NCBI RefSeq assembly: GCF_015706575.1
Contig: NW_024037072.1
Location: 15,005,162 to 15,069,161, forward strand
Direction of reading: 5' to 3'
Source of the DNA: Patiria miniata
Lineage: Eukaryota; Echinodermata; Asteroidea; Valvatida; Asterinidae
DNA length: 64,000 nucleotides
Shown one piece after another: positions 51,201 to 58,410 of this stretch. Position numbers and translations under genes: made by a program. Under the pieces are notes generated by a model that was given only the letters and a program-made list of their open reading frames with translations, was not told the DNA's origin and made no database searches. The first letter of the stretch is position 1. Each line of letters opens with the position of its first letter.

Positions 51201-53335
51201 TATGCATATAAAACACAACAACTTCACCATTTTTGGAGGATATGTTCTTTTGCAAAGTGTAAGTTATGTACAATTTTACACATCGCCCGATCACTCAACA
51301 AATAATCTTTCAATATTTGTTCAATATTTCAGTTTTCAAACCTACCAAAGTCAAGCCACTGACTGAACCCACTAAGCCACAGCCATCAGCCAGTTCACTG
51401 CTTGAGGGTGATGACGATGCAGCTATCCACAGCTGGCCACCTCGGTCGGGGACCTGTGGCCCACAAAAATCGACAAAAGGTAAGCGCCGAAAACCGGCCT
51501 TGACTAATGGCGCCACTATTGAGTCATTTCAAACTGTTTAGCAACAGGTTGTTGTAGAACTTAAGAGAAATAGCTCATTGATGGGAGGCCAGGTAAAAGA
51601 TTGCACATTAACACTATTGGGCATTGTTTGAGGTACACACTTTTGTACATAGTGGTGATGTTAATGTGTTTCAGCCATTATTACATGCAGTCCTGTTTAA
51701 TTAAAATTTCAACGCAAAAGGGACTTCAGACTACCTTTTTTCCCTTAATTTTATATTTCTTGTAATTGAAAGTTTTATTATATAGTACGAGGCTTTGCCT
51801 CGCCCTTTATGTGGGTGAGGCTGCTTCGCCGCCTGTTGCCAGCTTCATAGGTACATTGTAAGTCACCCACTTTGCTGGCAATCGCCTACTTTTAGGGTGA
51901 TCAACTCGTGAACTATAAACTTGTGAGTGATCAGCTCATGAACACCTACACACATACACATGCCTTGCATTTTATAGTTTAGTCCACTTTTTAATGAAAA
52001 TGTTTGCTTGATTGTTCCAGCTGGTGGCCAGCCCAGGGATGAAGAAGCTGTCCTCAAGATGTGGCCTCCTCCCCAGCCATTAATCAGTGCTCATGGACAG
52101 GTAGTTGGACAAGGTAGGACAATGTTTTACTGATGTGAAAACAATTTCTGATACTTGGATTCTATAGTTGAAATAAGAAGTAGATAGTTTGGAGATGTTA
52201 GAGGGTTTTTGGATGATGTTAGCGTTCGCCAAATGAGTCTTTGTTCATTCCTTTTTCTTGTGACCTGACTTTCAATTTGAATTGTGTTTGACTTTTTATT
52301 GACTCAATTAAAATTCTCTGTGGCTAAATATGTTCTTGAAGGGTGAAATTTTTTGTTTTCCACATTTGTAATCCCTACACTTCTACATTTATGTTCAGAA
52401 TCTTCCAATAATCAGATTAATGCAGATTAATGTTAAAACTTTAATATAGTAAATGAGTAAATGGCATGTTAAACACCTGTAATTGACAGCGGATTATTGT
52501 TTTGTTCATTGGTCCCCCTCACCTTCACCAACCATCTGCAGGAGGTCCAGTACAGCCCAGACCCGCCCAGGCACAGCAGGAAGCCTTGCCCCCTAATGAA
52601 TCCTCAAGTGATCCCACACAGTTGGCTAAAAACATGGAGGAGCTCGATTCAATAGAGGAGGATTCCTGGCAGAGTGCATCCTTGGGATCAGGAGTGGTGA
52701 AAGATAATGGCAATGGAAATGATGCTGAGGAAGGCATTCCAGCACCAGAGAGGGTCAACGAAGAGTTTCACAGTCCGCCCCAGGTCCAGCGTTCAGCAGC
52801 CCTACCTCCTCCCTCCACCAGCAGCGTCAAGAAATTCTTCTTACCGCCTAATGCTGAGGGAGAGGCCATTGAGGTGGAGTTTGAAGATCTTGCTCCTGGT
52901 CCAGCCCTTCTGGAAAGCCTGGAAGGTCTCAGCCTACCTCTCGGAGACAACCCAGACACGACAGATATCGCACGCTGGGGAGAGCAGCTGGTGTACCTCT
53001 ACCTGCGCCAACAGGCTCAGAGAATGTCACCAGAAGCGTCAGAGATTACAGTCAGGTGGATCAATCAGCAGGATGAGACAGGGGAGCCGTATGACATCGT
53101 CATCAGCCACGGCACCCAGAACATCTACGTTGAAGTGAAGTCGACAATCAGAGACCAGAAGCAGGTTGTGGAGATATCACCCAGGGAGGTGGCCTTCGCT
53201 CTGGAGAAGGGTCAGGCCTTCCACCTGTACCGGGTGCTCAGTGCCGGGAACAAGAGTGGGGTGAGGCTGTGTCGTCTGCAAAACCTAGCCCTCAGGATGG
53301 ACAGGAAAGAAGTCAAGCTCTTCATGTACCTGTGA
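20431..53335 (+). CDS. NO VEIN-like GHKL ATPase/DUF3883 protein, paralog B (26 coding exons)
   Basis: Exons: 20431-21264, 21487-21949, 22865-23043, 32808-32930, 35239-35420, 35959-36134, 36445-36779, 37053-37325, 37671-37893, 38530-38935, 39506-39615, 39724-39901, 40081-40216, 40985-41104, 41493-41622, 41889-42001, 42549-42711, 43364-43606, 44487-44705, 46273-46466, 47502-47703, 48796-48959, 49094-50984, 51333-51479, 52021-52113, 52542-53335. Phases agree at every junction and the sum is 8,091 bases (2,696 codons plus stop), close to plant NO VEIN in length and order. Domains: Gln/Ser-rich N-terminus; acidic linker (about residues 870-980); GHKL ATPase (about 985-1230); long helical middle; DUF3883 (about 2570-2696). 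An in-frame TGA at 50333-50335 (CAA in paralog A) would stop translation after about 2,135 residues. Family knowledge suggests an ATP-dependent chaperone-like or nucleic-acid role; the animal function is unknown. Confidence 0.82.
21950..22864 (+). other. Intron 2 of paralog B
   Basis: The frame stays open for 67 codons past the donor GAAG|GTATGG, which is read-through and not a gene. The acceptor CCTAG is at 22860-22864. No repeat is recognised. Confidence 0.6.
23146..24242 (-). repeat. 3' LTR of the retroelement
   Basis: Starts TGTGGCGG and ends GCGTTACA in plus-strand terms. It is nearly identical to 31306-32401. Confidence 0.93.
24243..25215 (-). other. Extra C2H2 zinc-finger frame of the retroelement (fossil part)
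   Basis: Lying after pol and before the 3' LTR, a frame of about 330 codons carries two classical C2H2 fingers: CWHC..12..H-x4-H and CLRC..12..H-x4-H. A Pro-rich, acidic tail follows. It has no membrane segment or envelope features. Such a frame is not part of the standard Ty3/gypsy set. It may have been taken from a host zinc-finger gene or may be a lineage accessory gene. Confidence 0.7.
25216..29175 (-). other. Pol region of the retroelement (fossil part)
   Basis: In order: an aspartic protease signature (LIDTGATDTILN), reverse transcriptase (FCVDYRKLNA, YLGHVVS), RNase H (LDTDASDDGIGGVLSQ, TDHASLRWI), and integrase with the HHCC zinc region (HLGHR...CNVCARKK) and DDE core (DLIGPLP, HSDQGRNF). 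The C-terminal stretch is LKCYEGDP-like, as in gypsy integrases. This order assigns the element to the Ty3/gypsy group. Confidence 0.9.
29160..31180 (-). other. Gag region of the retroelement (fossil part)
   Basis: It contains a retrotransposon-gag type helical region (around YLRASLQGSALRVL) and one CCHC zinc knuckle (CYNCREPGHFKKDC). The N-terminal part is charged and of low complexity, with many short CCTCACGAGG-like palindromic words in the DNA at 30100-30430. Confidence 0.8.
31284..31302 (-). promoter_or_regulatory. Primer-binding site of the retroelement (tRNA-Leu type)
   Basis: AATCCCACTTCTGACACCA on the plus strand equals the 3' end of animal tRNA-Leu(CAA) including CCA, 3 bases inside the 5' LTR edge. 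The tRNA match is from memory of that tRNA's acceptor end. Confidence 0.75.
31306..32401 (-). repeat. 5' LTR of the retroelement
   Basis: Partner of 23146-24242, with about 14 differences by eye including one small indel. ATAC follows at 32402. Confidence 0.93.
32406..32807 (+). other. Remainder of intron 3 of paralog B
   Basis: Host intron after the retroelement. The acceptor TTTGCTCAG is at 32799-32807. Without the insertion the intron would be about 0.5 kb. Confidence 0.6.
32931..33648 (+). other. Intron 4 of paralog B, first part
   Basis: Holds two short inverted repeats, ACTTGGAGAGA/TCTCTCCAAGT around 33510-33555 and CGTCATTAAGTCTTA/TAAGACTTAATGACG around 33567-33617. No exon is seen. 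Confidence 0.45.
33649..33790 (+). pseudogene. Second copy of the 5' leader exon, inside intron 4
   Basis: It resembles 19934-20060. Both start after a CAG acceptor (TTTCCAG here) with GTGG..., then TAGCT.CTGCCTC..CAGTT, GTCTCAAT and GTAGGTGC.GCAACT. Both encode VGAAT in the shared frame. It looks like a duplicated leader or N-terminal exon left in the intron, at an illogical position for paralog B itself. Confidence 0.5.
33904..35183. mobile_element. 1.28 kb hairpin (long inverted-repeat) element in intron 4
   Basis: The termini are GTCAGGTGGC and GCCACCTGAC with TA on both sides (33902-33903 and 35184-35185). The arms are about 600 bases each and run almost to a centre near 34545 (CAACAATAATTTTG-type words). 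They match closely, for example ATATTACACGGCAGGGATTAACG against its complement near 34075. TA flanks suggest a Tc1/mariner-type non-autonomous element. It would fold into a very long hairpin in the pre-mRNA. Confidence 0.75.
37894..38529 (+). other. Intron 9 of paralog B with duplicated exon start
   Basis: Bases 38380-38480 (acceptor-like CACTAG, then AAGGAGAAGGTAGTGCCGAT) repeat the true acceptor and exon start at 38500-38590 (GCTAAG|GAGAAGGTGATGCTGAT). Using the first site would read through into the wrong frame, and no donor is present between them. It is probably a dead duplicate. Confidence 0.6.
38530..39901 (+). other. GHKL (HSP90/sacsin-type) ATPase domain exons
   Basis: Exons 10-12 encode the Bergerat fold. 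The N-box is LELIQNADDNE (QNADDN near residues 1044-1049), the second motif NNEVGFSESNI, and the glycine-rich loop GHKGIGFKSVF, split by the intron between 39615 and 39724. These match the ATP-binding motifs of sacsin and NO VEIN. The acidic Glu of the N-box and the Asn that binds magnesium are both present, so ATP binding looks intact. Confidence 0.85.
38936..39505 (+). other. Intron 10 with a minus-strand tRNA-derived SINE
   Basis: A B box in reverse (GGATCCGAACC, 39230-39240) lies in a stretch reading, on the minus strand, like the second half of a tRNA. There is no complete cloverleaf. Confidence 0.5.
40217..40984 (+). other. Intron 13 of paralog B
   Basis: AT-rich. The short open frames at 40502-40778 on both strands are poly-T/poly-A artefacts. 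Nothing recognised. Confidence 0.5.
41105..41492 (+). other. Intron 14 of paralog B
   Basis: The coding frame stays open for about 40 codons past the donor but has no exon features. Nothing else is seen. Confidence 0.4.
42002..42548 (+). other. Intron 16 of paralog B
   Basis: No repeat or exon recognised. A poly-T stretch lies near the acceptor TTTTTTAG. Confidence 0.5.
42549..42711 (+). other. Exon 17 with GC-AG intron donor
   Basis: The exon ends GGAGAAG and the intron starts GCAAGT, the consensus for rare GC donors. The next exon (43364, after CTTCAG) continues in phase 1 as GAT GAT GTT. The nearby GTACTC (42690) would put the next exon in a wrong frame. Confidence 0.7.
42730..42937. mobile_element. 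Short MITE in intron 17
   Basis: The termini TAGACTAATTC.GC and GC.GAATTAGTCTA are flanked by TA. A larger related copy is at about 45123-46176. Confidence 0.6.
43715..43860 (-). repeat. tRNA-derived SINE, minus strand
   Basis: The reverse B box GGACTCGAACC is at 43792-43802, within TGGGACTCGAACCCATGACC, the typical T-arm region of a tRNA-like head. The acceptor stem is absent. Confidence 0.55.
43907..44399. mobile_element. 493-bp inverted-repeat element with 8-bp duplication
   Basis: Terminal inverted repeats of about 33 bases (CATAGAGCTATATTAAATTAC...) and an exact 8-bp duplication, GTTCTTTC (43899-43906 and 44400-44407). The duplication length and CA start fit hAT. The long minus-strand frame inside is not a gene. 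Confidence 0.75.
45273..45482. mobile_element. Non-autonomous hAT element, short copy
   Basis: CAGTGGCGTAGCC...GGCTATGCCACTG termini, as at 19247-19886. The flanking 8-mers CGTGTCAG and CGTGTTGG differ at two places, consistent with an old duplication. The interior is mostly G and C runs. Confidence 0.75.
45523..45986. mobile_element. Non-autonomous hAT element, second family
   Basis: The termini CAGCGGCGGCGGA and TCCGACGCCCCTG are inverted with two mismatches, and the 8-bp duplication AACATGCG is exact (45515-45522 and 45987-45994). Confidence 0.78.
46467..47501 (+). other. Intron 20 of paralog B
   Basis: Bases 46640-47050 are a truncated dispersed repeat with GCGAGCGCGGAGCGCGAAG, the GGGGCCCGCTTAAGGGCCCC segment also seen at 10080 and 19440, and a C-run ending CTGCGTACGCGCCTG. 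From about 47280 the sequence is collinear with 728-1012 of paralog A. The acceptor is CAATTCAG at 47501. Confidence 0.6.
47728..48480 (+). repeat. Intronic AGTCAAATCAC-type minisatellite, copy B
   Basis: Same array as 1238-1640, split by the Harbinger-type MITE at 47898-48267. Confidence 0.8.
47898..48267. mobile_element. Harbinger-type MITE, 370 bp
   Basis: Inverted ends (GGCCAAAAAAA..GTCTCCGG and CCGGAGAC..TTTTGGCC, continuing through GGTTTCTGGTATG) are flanked by TAA on both sides (47895-47897 and 48268-48270). A 3-bp TAA duplication is typical of PIF/Harbinger. Paralog A lacks it, so it inserted after the duplication. Confidence 0.82.
49094..50984 (+). other. Large exon of paralog B with in-frame TGA
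   Basis: Same length (1,891 bases) and phase as 2264-4154 in A and highly similar. At 50333-50335 the codon is TGA where A has CAA. Both sides of it are open and conserved in one frame. An ancestral CGA could explain both states by single transitions. Confidence 0.85.
51480..52020 (+). other. Intron 24 of paralog B
   Basis: Collinear with 4637-5204 of A and nearly as conserved as the exons. The duplication is therefore recent or has been homogenised by gene conversion. No gene is seen. Confidence 0.5.
52021..52113 (+). other. Shortened exon 25 of paralog B
   Basis: 93 bases against 255 in paralog A (5205-5459). The 162-base difference is 54 codons and keeps the frame. The lost part encodes a Pro/Gly-rich linker. 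Confidence 0.8.
52542..53335 (+). other. Last exon of paralog B with shifted acceptor
   Basis: Paralog A splices at TTGTTCAG|GTGGAAGC (5855). In B about 19 bases around that site are missing (TTTGTTCATTGGTCCC). The next AG, CCATCTGCAG|GAGG at 52541, follows a pyrimidine-rich tract and gives G|GA GGT CCA, in frame with the rest. The DUF3883 core (PYDIVIS, VEVKST) and KLFMYL end are intact. Stop TGA at 53333. Confidence 0.75.
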
Positions 53336-53904
53336 TGAGCAGACATACACAAGTGTGGGGGGGGGGGCTCATTCCCTCTAAATGTCTAGTGCCCAGGTGC
53401 CTCTCCCCTGAAAAAGTCAAATTGCCCCAGCCAACCAAGACAAAATGTGGTCTTCGATCAGATGGTCAAATGTTCCTCATAGGAAGCTGTTAACCCAATT
53501 TTACCCCCTTCCCCGATAGAAAAATCCAGCATACTCTCCAGGCCATTATGTGGTCACTCCATCTACCCTCATTACAAAATGATAATAAACTAAACTGCTG
53601 CAAACTGCTTACTGACCGGATTGACATGAAGCTGGTCTAACGTTTCAGTCTTTAGCGAGACCTTTCTCAAAGGCAAGTGACCGTGGTACAGAAACAAACA
53701 TGTAGGGGACACATAAGCATCACAAAATTATTGTTATCAGAGAAACTATGTATTATTTCCTCTGCCTGAGCAAACAGATATTTGAAACAGCTCCCAAATA
53801 ATTGCAATCAATTTAGACATTCCAATGTTAGTAGTAGAAATGTATTTATGAAATGGTGGTCTGAAGGATCAGGTTTTTTTTTTAATTTTTAGTTAGGGGT
53901 ACCA
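53336..53904 (+). other. 3' flank of paralog B with poly(A) signal
   Basis: AATAAA at 53584-53589, about 250 bases after the stop. Collinear with 6703-7239. Confidence 0.55.
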
Positions 53905-54083
53905 CCAGAGGTCTTTCAGTAGTGTACAGGTCTTATGGGTTAAAGTTTGCGACTTGTGATTGGAGGGTCCGGGGTTCAAATCCAACTGGCCATTATTATA
54001 CTGTGCTCTTGCTGTAGTCTAGGCACTTCAGCCTCCAGTGGTTCTCTCCACCCTGGAGAATAAATGGGTACCATCACTAAATG
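53905..54083 (+). repeat. tRNA-derived SINE, flank copy B
   Basis: B box GGTTCAAATCC at 53973-53983. Orthologous in position to 7240-7415. Confidence 0.65.
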
Positions 54084-54230
54084 TTTTACTATTTACTATT
54101 TTTAGTGTTTTCTGTAATTGTAGTTTTAAATGAATTGTTCTGTATAATTGCTGGGCACCTCTGGAAAACAGTGTACCACTGAGAGGTTTCCCCAGGGTAA
54201 ATAAGAAATAAATAAATAAATAAATAAATG
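54084..54230 (+). mobile_element. LINE-like 3' tail insertion, B flank only
   Basis: About 147 bases ending GTAAATAAGAAATAAATAAATAAATG, bounded by TAAATG at 54078-54083 and 54225-54230. Paralog A reads straight across the empty site. A simple-repeat tail and 6-bp duplication fit a 5'-truncated LINE or SINE. Confidence 0.6.
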
Positions 54231-55279
54231 TTATTTGGCTTATTTGATGTGTATTTTCACATTTTTATACCAGAAAAGTGTTGGTAGATAAAAAAAAAAA
54301 GGTTTGTAATTGAAAGCTTATGTTTAGTTTAGGCATAGTGTTCTAAAGACCGCTTGTCAATGTCATAAGTTTGAAACAGTGGAATTTAGACACGGAATAT
54401 GCTCATTATTTTAGTCAAGGACTTACAATTTTATATTTTTTCATTGTATTTTCAATCAAGTATCAAATACTAAAAATAATGAATTTTAATTCCTAAATAA
54501 AACGGCATGTAATATTTTCATCGGAAACATACATATACTTTTCCATACAAATTGGTAAACGTCTATATAAATAGCTTGAAAGGTAATAGACACCACTTGC
54601 AAACATTACAAAATTAAAATGTCAAAATATCATGAAATACCTCATTGATTGCAAGTAAATAATAGATCAAGCATCCTGTGTAATTATTACACCTAATATG
54701 CTGTCCTTTTTTCTTTTTTTTTTTTTTTTTTGAAAAGAGGACTTGCCATCATTTCCTCGCGATGATTAGGACCCAACCATTGTTCTTTCAACGGAAATCT
54801 AATAATCTATGCTTTGCGTCATGAAAATATGAAGATATATTTTCACAGTTTTTTTCAAAAAGTATATTTTACTGAGCTAAATTTTTGACAGGTTATATGT
54901 TTAGTAACTTGCTTCAGATTTATTGTATAGACCTTTCTATTGTTTGAAAACATTGAGCGCCATTTTCTATGGGCTGCCATAAGTGCATTAATTGAAGCTG
55001 TGGTTGGCAACATTTTATTTATTTATTTCTTATTTTAACTGAGTAGCCCATTCAGTGGAATCCACTGATCTCCCATGGGTCCCAGTAAAGAGAAGACAAT
55101 GTGGAGATTACATATTTCCTCAAAAAGTCCTCATCATAACGCCTCATTTGAAGAAAAAGGCATGTTTATGAAGTATTTTGTTACGTTTGTTGATTATTTT
55201 GTATTCACAATTCAAATCATATTTGTGTCATCAATAATAACAATTCTTCATTTTTTTGCAGTGTGGGCCTTCCATAGTT
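54231..55279. other. AT-rich 3' flank of paralog B
   Basis: Collinear with 7416-8437. No gene. Confidence 0.5.
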
Positions 55280-55327
55280 TGGCAACCCGTGGTTGGCAAC
55301 ATACATGTTGCCAACCACGGGTTGGCA
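55280..55327. repeat. Short hairpin in flank B
   Basis: Arms of 23 bases with one mismatch and a 2-base spacer (TGGCAACCCGTGGTTGGC...). Better paired than the A copy at 8438-8487. Confidence 0.65.
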
Positions 55328-56060
55328 GCAGAAAGGTCGATTGTTGCTCCTTGAATCGGCAGAAACTCATTTTTGCAAATGATTTTCATTACCTTAAAAA
55401 CAAAAAGGGGAAGCCAAAGAAAGTGCCCTTATAATATGAATCTACATTTTAGCAGTTTCTTTTTCAAAATAATGTAATGTGTAATATTAACAAAATGTTA
55501 GAACTTTGTTCCAGCTAGACTAGAAAGTCAATATGAAACGGCTAACAGTAATGTCTTCTAAAATAAGTACTATGAATTTTATGGAAGTTATTTTAGAAAA
55601 TTTAATGCAGCAGTCTTTTGTGATACATGTATAACAATTGCTGTTAATATCGGATCTTTAAAAAAAAAAAAAGAGGTACGAAATGGAATTGCTCATATAT
55701 CCACTCTAGTGTAATCATTGGGTGCAATTTATAATTTATTAGCAAATATAATCTATTTGGGATAGAGGTTCTAGATTATGATTTAAAATATGATATGGGT
55801 ACCGGTATGTGCGATTTATATAGCAGACAAAAATAAACTACAAGGAAACACAGAAAGGTTTTTGTGTGTGCATGCCTCAGCCAGAAGTTTGGGTGTGTTT
55901 TTTTATTATTATACATCAATTGTAAGCTCATATGAGAAGATTTGTTAAGTATTATGACACAGTGAATCCAGTTAGGCACTACGGTACAAGTTGTTCCTTC
56001 AAAGGCTGAGACAAGTGACCGCATAGCAACTTTTCCTTCCCGCCTAAACTTTCCGCCTCT
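55328..56060. other. End of duplicated flank
   Basis: Similarity to the A flank ends at about 55991. No gene is seen. Confidence 0.45.
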
Positions 56061-56079
56061 AGGATGTAAAGAACCAACC

Positions 56080-56231
56080 CTACTTCTCATTGGCCCACAG
56101 CCAGGCTTTGCCACGTGTCACAGAACAAAATCTCTGACTGGCTGGTCACCCCTCTCAAGCCTTCTCAGCCAGTGGCTCCTAATTGGCTATTTTTATGATT
56201 ACCGGATCCCTCTTTTGTCACACAATTTTCT
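56080..56231 (+). promoter_or_regulatory. Possible CCAAT-rich promoter
   Basis: Inverted CCAAT boxes (CATTGGCCC, AATTGGCTA) and a CACGTG E-box lie within 150 bases upstream of the THAP-like frame. Motif evidence only. Confidence 0.3.
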
Positions 56232-56441
56232 ATGTCATTTCGTGTACAAAAGTTATCCATAAGAAAGTACTGCGGTGTAGCGAGATGCTATAACAGTGGA
56301 CAGAAAATGCGCTCCTTTCATGCACATGAAGAATATAGGGGAACGCAGATTGCAAGATTTGCTGCTTATAATAATAAAAACCATTCTTATATAGCGCATA
56401 TCACCGTAAGGTCTCTATGCGCTTGCTTATTAATAATTTGA
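56232..56441 (+). pseudogene. THAP-like zinc-binding domain relic
   Basis: A 69-codon frame starts MSFRVQKLSIRKYCGVARCYNSGQ, followed by SFH. The YC..x4..C.N....SFH order matches the start of THAP DNA-binding domains (C2CH). The FP, W and second C...H of a THAP domain are missing. After about 30 codons the frame runs into a repeat (TATATAGCGCAT..ATGCGCTT). It is probably a truncated relic or first exon; the call rests on one short motif. Confidence 0.4.
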
Positions 56442-58187
56442 TCACTAATAGTGATAAAATTTAGTATGTTTTAGTATATTTTTGCTGGAGTGAATGGACG
56501 AACATTCTGATTTTCTGTCAGGATTGTGAATTTTGAAATGTTGCTACAAACTCAGTGCATCTACAATCTATGGAGGAACAATAATTGACCATTGAACATG
56601 TAGTACTGATTTACCAAGAAAAACATGTTGCTGGAGATTCTGTTATTTCTCATTCGGCAGTCAGCGACCTTCTCCCTCAAAAGAATGATTGTGAGCCCTC
56701 GAGGATTAGTTGATTATTTGATCAATCAGTTATAATGTTGGTTATTAAAACCACTTTCTACCTAACGAAGGGTTCCTTCTGAAGACGAAAGATTAGCGGG
56801 GGGGGGGGGGGGGGAGAGAAACAATTATTGAAATCTTGTGAAATTGTAATTACCTAAATGTGCAAAAAAACATCCTCAGATTATTCCAAGGTTTTGAACA
56901 CGTGGATAATAAAATTCGTCAATAACTCTTGAAACGTTATCTCTATAACCCCCACCCCCACCCCCACCTCCACCCCTCTCCTCGAATGCTATTGCCCCCA
57001 ATGCTGTGTCTCTTATTGTAAATCCTTACGGATTATTGAAGTGCTACTTGTAAACTCTCATCGCAATAAATCAATTAGATTATGCTCAAAAAGATTGCAA
57101 ATAATATTTAAATGTACCATATTATAATAAAATGTGTGTTTTTATCAAATGCTTGCACTTTTACGATGATGGGTAAATAAGCAAGCTTTGGTAAGTTAGA
57201 ATGGTAAGTTGCAGCTAAAAATGCTACTGCCTGCATATGCCTACCCATATATCCACCCGGCGAGAACAATAACACTGTCAGCCGAAATAACTCAAAGCCA
57301 AGTTACAATCCATTGGATGTTTAATTACAAATAAAACAAAAACGAATAACTAATTTGTATTGCAAGATTTAAATAGAGCTATTTTCAAGCTGAACAGTTT
57401 CAGATTAAAAAGAGGTGGGGGGGGGGGGAGTTGAATAAGAAAAAGAGTGACTAGGCTTACATCTCGGTAACAAGATAAGGGCCCAATAACAAAAGGTAAT
57501 TTTCCAGTGCACCAACTACGGTTCTTTGAAGTAGCTCCCCCCCCCCCCCCCGTGCTATTCTCGAGTTTTACTCAGAAAAAGAAATGTTGAGCATGAAAGT
57601 TGTTTCTAAATTTGTATTAAAAAAAGAAAGAAAGAAGATTATTTACTTTTGAATGAGACATCGAACAACAAAATCTGCCCCCGTTTAGTTATGTCATAAT
57701 CACTTCACGAAGTTGGAATTATCTGCGGCCCCGACAATAATTCAGGCGTATCTTGCGTTATGGGCGCAAAAGCGGCCCCAAAATAAACGAGTATCTTCAG
57801 GGGTTGAAAACATCTAAAACGGTATAGTGGTTTGTTTCCGTAAAAGTGGAAATTAATCCTGAGAAAAAAAACCGGGAAAAGGACTGCGTTGAAGAGCACG
57901 CGCGGTTAAAACAATTTTAAAATATTTTTGTCCAACGCCCCCTGTGATTCCGTGCACATCCAACTAGTCACACACCGATAGAGGGCGTGATCTAAATGGA
58001 CCGTAAAGTTGACGATTTTTTCACTGGTAGTTTGTCCGATTGTTATTATTACAATGTGAATGAGAGGGATCAATGAAAACTCTCACTTCGTCGTTGTGTA
58101 CAGTACATACAGCGTGTGCCAATAGGGCTAGAGGTTTCCGAACGTATTACCATGTAGGCACCCGGCCTATGTACAATGTACGTACGT
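56442..58187. other. Intergenic, no gene seen
   Basis: AT-rich with several G or C homopolymer runs of 10-16 bases (near 56800, 57420 and 57540). No frame or repeat recognised. Confidence 0.5.
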
Positions 58188-58410
58188 ACACTTCCGGACT
58201 ACCATTGTGTGGGGAAAGCGTCGCTTTTTATTCAATTCAATTTAATGTTTTCCTTTTTCCTCTATTTACAAACATGTCAGCTGTTGGTCTAGTGTAACAT
58301 TGATGTTCGAGGGTCGGTCGGGCCGTGTGGAAGTGAAGAAACAACAGAGAACACTATTGCATGATCAATGGAACGGATGGTTTTTCTACGAGCCAATTTG
58401 GCCTGGTACG
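58188..58410 (+). promoter_or_regulatory. Candidate myosin-IX promoter and non-coding first exon
   Basis: An ETS-type ACACTTCCGG lies at 58188-58197 and a consensus donor ACG|GTGAGA at 58411. A leader exon ending at 58410 could splice to the acceptor CTGTAG at 60991 before the myosin start. Inference from motifs only. Confidence 0.3.

Noticed and set aside
56797-56815. G-quadruplex or functional signal in long G/C runs
   Set aside because: Uninterrupted homopolymers of 10-19 G or C occur throughout the window (7206, 10090, 19270, 45665, 57420, 57540) and look like slippage products, with no pattern linking them to genes.
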